Assembly (NCBI GenBank): GCA_007120485.1
Contig: SKNP01000370.1
Span: 1 to 15,048, forward strand
Reading direction: 5' to 3'
DNA length: 15,048 nt
DNA from: Nitriliruptoraceae bacterium
GTDB taxonomy: Bacteria > Actinomycetota > Nitriliruptoria > Nitriliruptorales > Nitriliruptoraceae
Part shown: in pieces, positions 12,735 to 15,048 of the stretch
How positions within the stretch are numbered: the stretch's first letter is position 1
Layout of the letters: every line of letters begins with the position of its first letter
Position numbers and translations under genes: made by a program
The notes under the pieces: model-generated
Seen by the model: only the letters and a program-made list of their open reading frames with translations
What the model was told of the DNA's origin: nothing
Database searches by the model: none

Positions 12735-13226
12735 GTGTCGAACCCACCGCTGCACCCGGCGTTGTCGCCACTGGCTGAGCTGGTGGGGACCTTCGAAGGG
12801 CCCGGTACGGGCCATTACCCCACGATCGACCCGTTCGAGTACCGCGAACGCGTGACGTTCGGCCACGTGGGCAAGCCGGTGTTGGCCTACGAGCAGGCCA
12901 CGTGGGACCCGGTCAGCGGGACGCCGATGCACGCCGAACGCGGCTACCTGCGGCCGGCCGACGGCGGCGTCGTCGAGTTCATGATCGCGCACGTGTTCGG
13001 CATCACCGAACTGTTGGAAGGTGACCACGGGTCCGCCGACGACGGCCGGGACCGGCTGCGCCTGACGGCTACCTCGCTGGGCATCGCCGGGACCGCCAAG
13101 CCGGTCCGTCACGTCCGCCGGGAGCTGCGCTTCGACGCCGACCGTTTCGACTACGACGTCTGGATGGCGTACGGCGAGGTGCCGGAGACCCACCACCTCG
13201 CCGCCGATCTCCAGCGCGTCGCGTGA
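12735..13226 (+). CDS. FABP-like/nitrobindin-family heme-binding protein
   Basis: A 163-aa protein of the normal length for the family. GTG 12735 has GGAGG 6 nt upstream. The N-terminal family motif GxWxGxG appears as GTFEGPG (18-24), so the usual Trp is Phe20. YPTIDPFEYRERVTFGHVGKPVLAYEQATWD (28-58) is typical, as is the C-terminal THHLAADLQRV, with His153/His154 where nitrobindins hold the heme-ligating His. The domain is a 10-stranded beta-barrel. Mycobacterial and plant members bind ferric heme and isomerise peroxynitrite to nitrate. By homology this is a cytosolic protein against nitrosative stress, but the Trp to Phe change sits in the signature and heme binding is not proven by sequence. 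It lies between the FKBP-like and TauE/SafE genes. Confidence 0.88.
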   Translation: MSNPPLHPALSPLAELVGTFEGPGTGHYPTIDPFEYRERVTFGHVGKPVLAYEQATWDPVSGTPMHAERGYLRPADGGVVEFMIAHVFGITELLEGDHGSADDGRDRLRLTATSLGIAGTAKPVRHVRRELRFDADRFDYDVWMAYGEVPETHHLAADLQRVA

Positions 13227-13258
13227 GCCACCGTGTGACCGTGGCACGCGAGCGTGCC
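13221..13258. terminator. Two overlapping, mutually exclusive hairpins after the nitrobindin gene
   Basis: Hairpin A pairs GCCAC (13227-13231) with GTGGC (13241-13245), extended by GCGT/ACGC with a 2-nt bulge. It starts inside the nitrobindin stop codon. Hairpin B pairs GGCACG (13243-13248) with CGTGCC (13253-13258) around CGAG. They share 13243-13248, so only one can form at a time. Termination or attenuation before the TauE/SafE gene is plausible. Confidence 0.4.
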
Positions 13259-13314
13259 CGACCGCTGCGGCCCGTCGCCGACCGGGGGGGACGGCGCTGA
13301 CCGGGCTGGAGATC

Positions 13315-14064
13315 GTGGTCGCCGTCGCCGTCGGTATCGCCGTCGGCCTGCTCGTCGGGTTGCTCGGCGCGGGCGGGTCGATCGTCACCGTGCCCGCGTT
13401 GATGCTCCTGCTGGACCTGTCCGCGACGGAGGCGACCGGGACCTCGCTGGTGGTGGTGGCGATCGTCTCGACCGTGAGCCTGCTCGGCCACCTCCGAGGC
13501 CGCCGGGTCGACTGGCGCGCCGGCCTGACCTTCGCCGTCACCGGGATCCCGACGGCGCTGCTCGGTGGCGTGCTGTCGGTGTGGCTCGCTGACATCGCGA
13601 TCACCGTCATCCTGGTGGTGCTGCTGCTCGGTACCGGTGCCTGGATGTGGCAACGCCGTCCGGTCACACGGCCCCGGGCACCGGCGCCGTGGACGCGCAT
13701 CTGGCCGGCCGGTGCGGGCGTGGGGCTGCTCACCGGCACCCTCGGGGTCGGCGGCGGCTTCGCCGTGGTGCCCGGTCTGGTCGGGCTGGTCTCGCTGCCT
13801 ACCTCCGTCGCGATCGCCACCTCCCAGGTCGTGCTGGTGGTCAACGCCCTGGCCGGTCTGGTCGGCCGTGCCGGATCGGGGACCGTCGACCTGATCGTCG
13901 CCTTCAGCTTCGCTGCCGGCGGTGCCGCGGGCGCGATGGGTGCGAGCCTGCTGGTCGGGCGGATCCCCGAGCGGGTGCTGACCCGGCTGTTCGCCGTGGT
14001 CGTCGTGGTGGTCGCGGTCGTCCTGACGGTCGACGCCGCCCTGAGTGGGGGCGCGAGGCCGTAG
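13315..14064 (+). CDS. TauE/SafE-family sulfite/anion exporter permease
   Basis: A 249-aa inner-membrane protein, mostly hydrophobic, with about eight helices in two homologous halves. The first half opens with GLLVGLLGAGGSIVTVPALM (11-30) and the second, near residue 140, with GVGLLTGTLGVGGGFAVVPGL. The Gly-rich loop plus Pro is the TauE/SafE signature. Family members move sulfite, sulfoacetate, thiosulfate or other organosulfur anions, and many have no known substrate. The start is uncertain: GTG 13315 is the first standard in-frame start but its GGAG is only 3 nt away. A CTG at 13297 behind a G-rich run would add six residues. The next gene is a CoA-disulfide-reductase-like enzyme, which fits a sulfur or thiol role. 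Confidence 0.9.
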   Translation: MVAVAVGIAVGLLVGLLGAGGSIVTVPALMLLLDLSATEATGTSLVVVAIVSTVSLLGHLRGRRVDWRAGLTFAVTGIPTALLGGVLSVWLADIAITVILVVLLLGTGAWMWQRRPVTRPRAPAPWTRIWPAGAGVGLLTGTLGVGGGFAVVPGLVGLVSLPTSVAIATSQVVLVVNALAGLVGRAGSGTVDLIVAFSFAAGGAAGAMGASLLVGRIPERVLTRLFAVVVVVVAVVLTVDAALSGGARP

Positions 14065-14127
14065 GCGCCGGTGTGGACGGGGGCCGTAGGCTCCGGTGTG
14101 GGCGCGGGGTCGTACGCTCCTGCGCGG
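14057..14127. repeat. Three imperfect 25-26-bp direct repeats upstream of the flavoprotein gene
   Basis: Related 20-bp cores begin at 14057, 14082 and 14108. The first overlaps the TauE/SafE stop codon. Copies 1 and 2 differ at one core position; copy 3 is more diverged. Copies 2 and 3 contain TAGGCT (14087-14092) and TACGCT (14113-14118), which fit TANNNT, so the array could hold repeated promoter elements for the flavoprotein gene. Confidence 0.55.
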
Positions 14128-14167
14128 GCGGTTCGCGTATGCGGGCCGCGGACCTGGAGGACGCGAC

Positions 14168-15048
14168 ATGACCGAGCGGTTGGTGGTCGTCGGCGGAGAC
14201 GCGGCCGGGATGAGCGCAGCGTCGCAGGCACGACGTCATCGGCCGCCCGACGACCTGGAGATCGTCGCGATCGAGCGCGGGGGCGACACCTCCTACGCCG
14301 CCTGTGGCATCCCCTACTGGGTCGCTGGCATCGTCGAGGATCGCGACGATCTGGTGGCGCGGAGCCCGGAGGCGTTCCGACGCGATCACGACATCGACGT
14401 CCGCATCCGCACCGAAGCGACCGAGGTGGACGTCGATGCCCGGACGGTCACGATCCGCGACCTGACCTTCGGGGGTGAGGAGGTGGTGGGGTACGACCAC
14501 CTGCTGCTGGCGACCGGCGCGAGCCCGATCCGTCCACCGCTGCGCGGGATCGACGCGCCAGGGGTCTTCGGCGTCCAGACCCTGGACGACGGGCAGGCAC
14601 TGCTGGACGCCCTGGCCGACCGGGATCCGCAGCGTGCCGTCGTGATCGGCGCGGGCTACATCGGCCTGGAGATGGCCGAAGCGATGATCCAACGTGGCCT
14701 GTCGGTCGACCTGGTCGAGCGGTTCGACCAGCCGATGAGCACGATCGATCCGGACCTCGGCGAGGGGATCGGCGAGGCGCTGCGCGGCATGGGCATCGAG
14801 CTGCACCTCGGGGTCGACGTGACCGCGATCGAGACCGACGAGGACGGCTGGGCCCGGTCGGTCCACACCAGCGAGGGTGAGCTGACGACCGATCTGGTGA
14901 TCCTCGGGACGGGCGCCCGTCCCGCCAGCGAACTGGCCGTCGCCGCCGGCGTGCCGACGGGTGCGCGCGGTGGGGTGGTCGTCGACCGGCGGCAGCGGAC
15001 CTCGGTCGATGGGGTCTGGGCCGCCGGTGACTGCACGCAGGTGTTCCA
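14168..15048 (+). CDS. CoA-disulfide reductase / NADH oxidase-like flavoprotein (3' end outside window)
   Basis: 293 codons are visible and the frame is open to the right edge. ATG 14168 has GGAGG 7 nt upstream. The N-terminal FAD motif is VVVGGDAAGMSAAS (6-19) and the acidic ribose-binding residue is near Glu36. SYAACGIPYW (42-51) puts a single redox Cys at 46, the position of the catalytic Cys in CoA-disulfide reductases and water-forming NADH oxidases. LLLATGASP marks the FAD domain return, VVIGAGYIGLEMAEAM (about 158-173) is the NAD(P)H motif, and TSVDGVWAAGDC (about 277-288) is the second FAD motif. The usual Asn before the Cys is Ala here. Whether a rhodanese domain follows is beyond the window. 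Reduction of CoA disulfide or polysulfide is the family role; the exact substrate is open. Confidence 0.9.
   Translation, partial: MTERLVVVGGDAAGMSAASQARRHRPPDDLEIVAIERGGDTSYAACGIPYWVAGIVEDRDDLVARSPEAFRRDHDIDVRIRTEATEVDVDARTVTIRDLTFGGEEVVGYDHLLLATGASPIRPPLRGIDAPGVFGVQTLDDGQALLDALADRDPQRAVVIGAGYIGLEMAEAMIQRGLSVDLVERFDQPMSTIDPDLGEGIGEALRGMGIELHLGVDVTAIETDEDGWARSVHTSEGELTTDLVILGTGARPASELAVAAGVPTGARGGVVVDRRQRTSVDGVWAAGDCTQVF

Noticed and set aside
12549..14231. Minus-strand 560-residue Thr/Arg/Pro-rich frame opposite the FKBP, nitrobindin and TauE genes
   Set aside because: Antisense of three convincing genes with no domain features; composition is typical of shadow frames in GC-rich DNA.

Overview
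The window reads as a chromosomal segment of a very GC-rich actinobacterium (Actinomycetota). Evidence for this is the GC-saturated third codon positions, frequent GTG starts, a DUF3263 gene next to a LytR_C-domain gene, a GpgS-type glucosyl-3-phosphoglycerate synthase, a CysO-like sulfur carrier, an FABP/nitrobindin-family gene, and an RR-HK-GerMN lipoprotein layout resembling mtrA-mtrB-lpqB. Acidic Asp/Glu-rich linkers in exported proteins and an S-layer-homology protein would fit a deep-branching, possibly salt-adapted lineage such as Nitriliruptoria, but that placement is inference. No phage, transposase, CRISPR or plasmid genes are visible, so this looks like ordinary chromosome.

Layout. 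At 1-1875 (+) is the 3' part of a multi-PAS sensor histidine kinase. Its stop codon lies inside a tRNA-Thr(TGT) gene (1866-1939). A 14-bp perfect inverted repeat and three 83-bp tandem repeats with a conserved hairpin follow. At 2277-3404 (-) is a secreted CAP-domain protein with three SLH domains. It diverges from a two-gene + strand operon at 3664-4679: a DUF3263 protein and a membrane-anchored LytR_C-domain protein. Convergent to that are a stand-alone receiver protein (4786-5226, -) and GpgS (5313-6317, -). A region of 21-24-bp tandem repeats separates gpgS from a divergent CysO/MoaD-like carrier (6645-6938, +). Its 3' neighbour, a class I glutamine amidotransferase (7027-7755, -), ends inside a perfect-length 34-bp triplicate repeat. 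Upstream of that is a CaCA-family Na+/Ca2+ antiporter (7839-8783, -).

The right half is entirely + strand. An OmpR-type regulator and histidine kinase (8881-10865, 4-base overlap) are followed by a GerMN/Gmad2 lipoprotein (10979-11998), an FKBP-like lipoprotein (12151-12684), a nitrobindin-family heme protein (12735-13226), a TauE/SafE permease (13315-14064), and a CoA-disulfide-reductase-like flavoprotein that runs off the right edge (14168-15048).

Three themes recur. One is envelope sensing and remodelling (two-component system, GerMN lipoprotein, LytR_C, SLH-CAP, FKBP lipoprotein). The second is thiol, sulfur and reactive-nitrogen handling (CysO-like carrier, TauE/SafE, CoADR-like enzyme, nitrobindin). 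The third is stress or osmolyte metabolism (GpgS). I do not see a clearly new multi-gene system. The most unusual signals are architectural: a CDS whose stop codon is part of a tRNA, unrelated tandem repeats (mostly triplicate) in five gene junctions, and back-to-back putative leaderless promoters.
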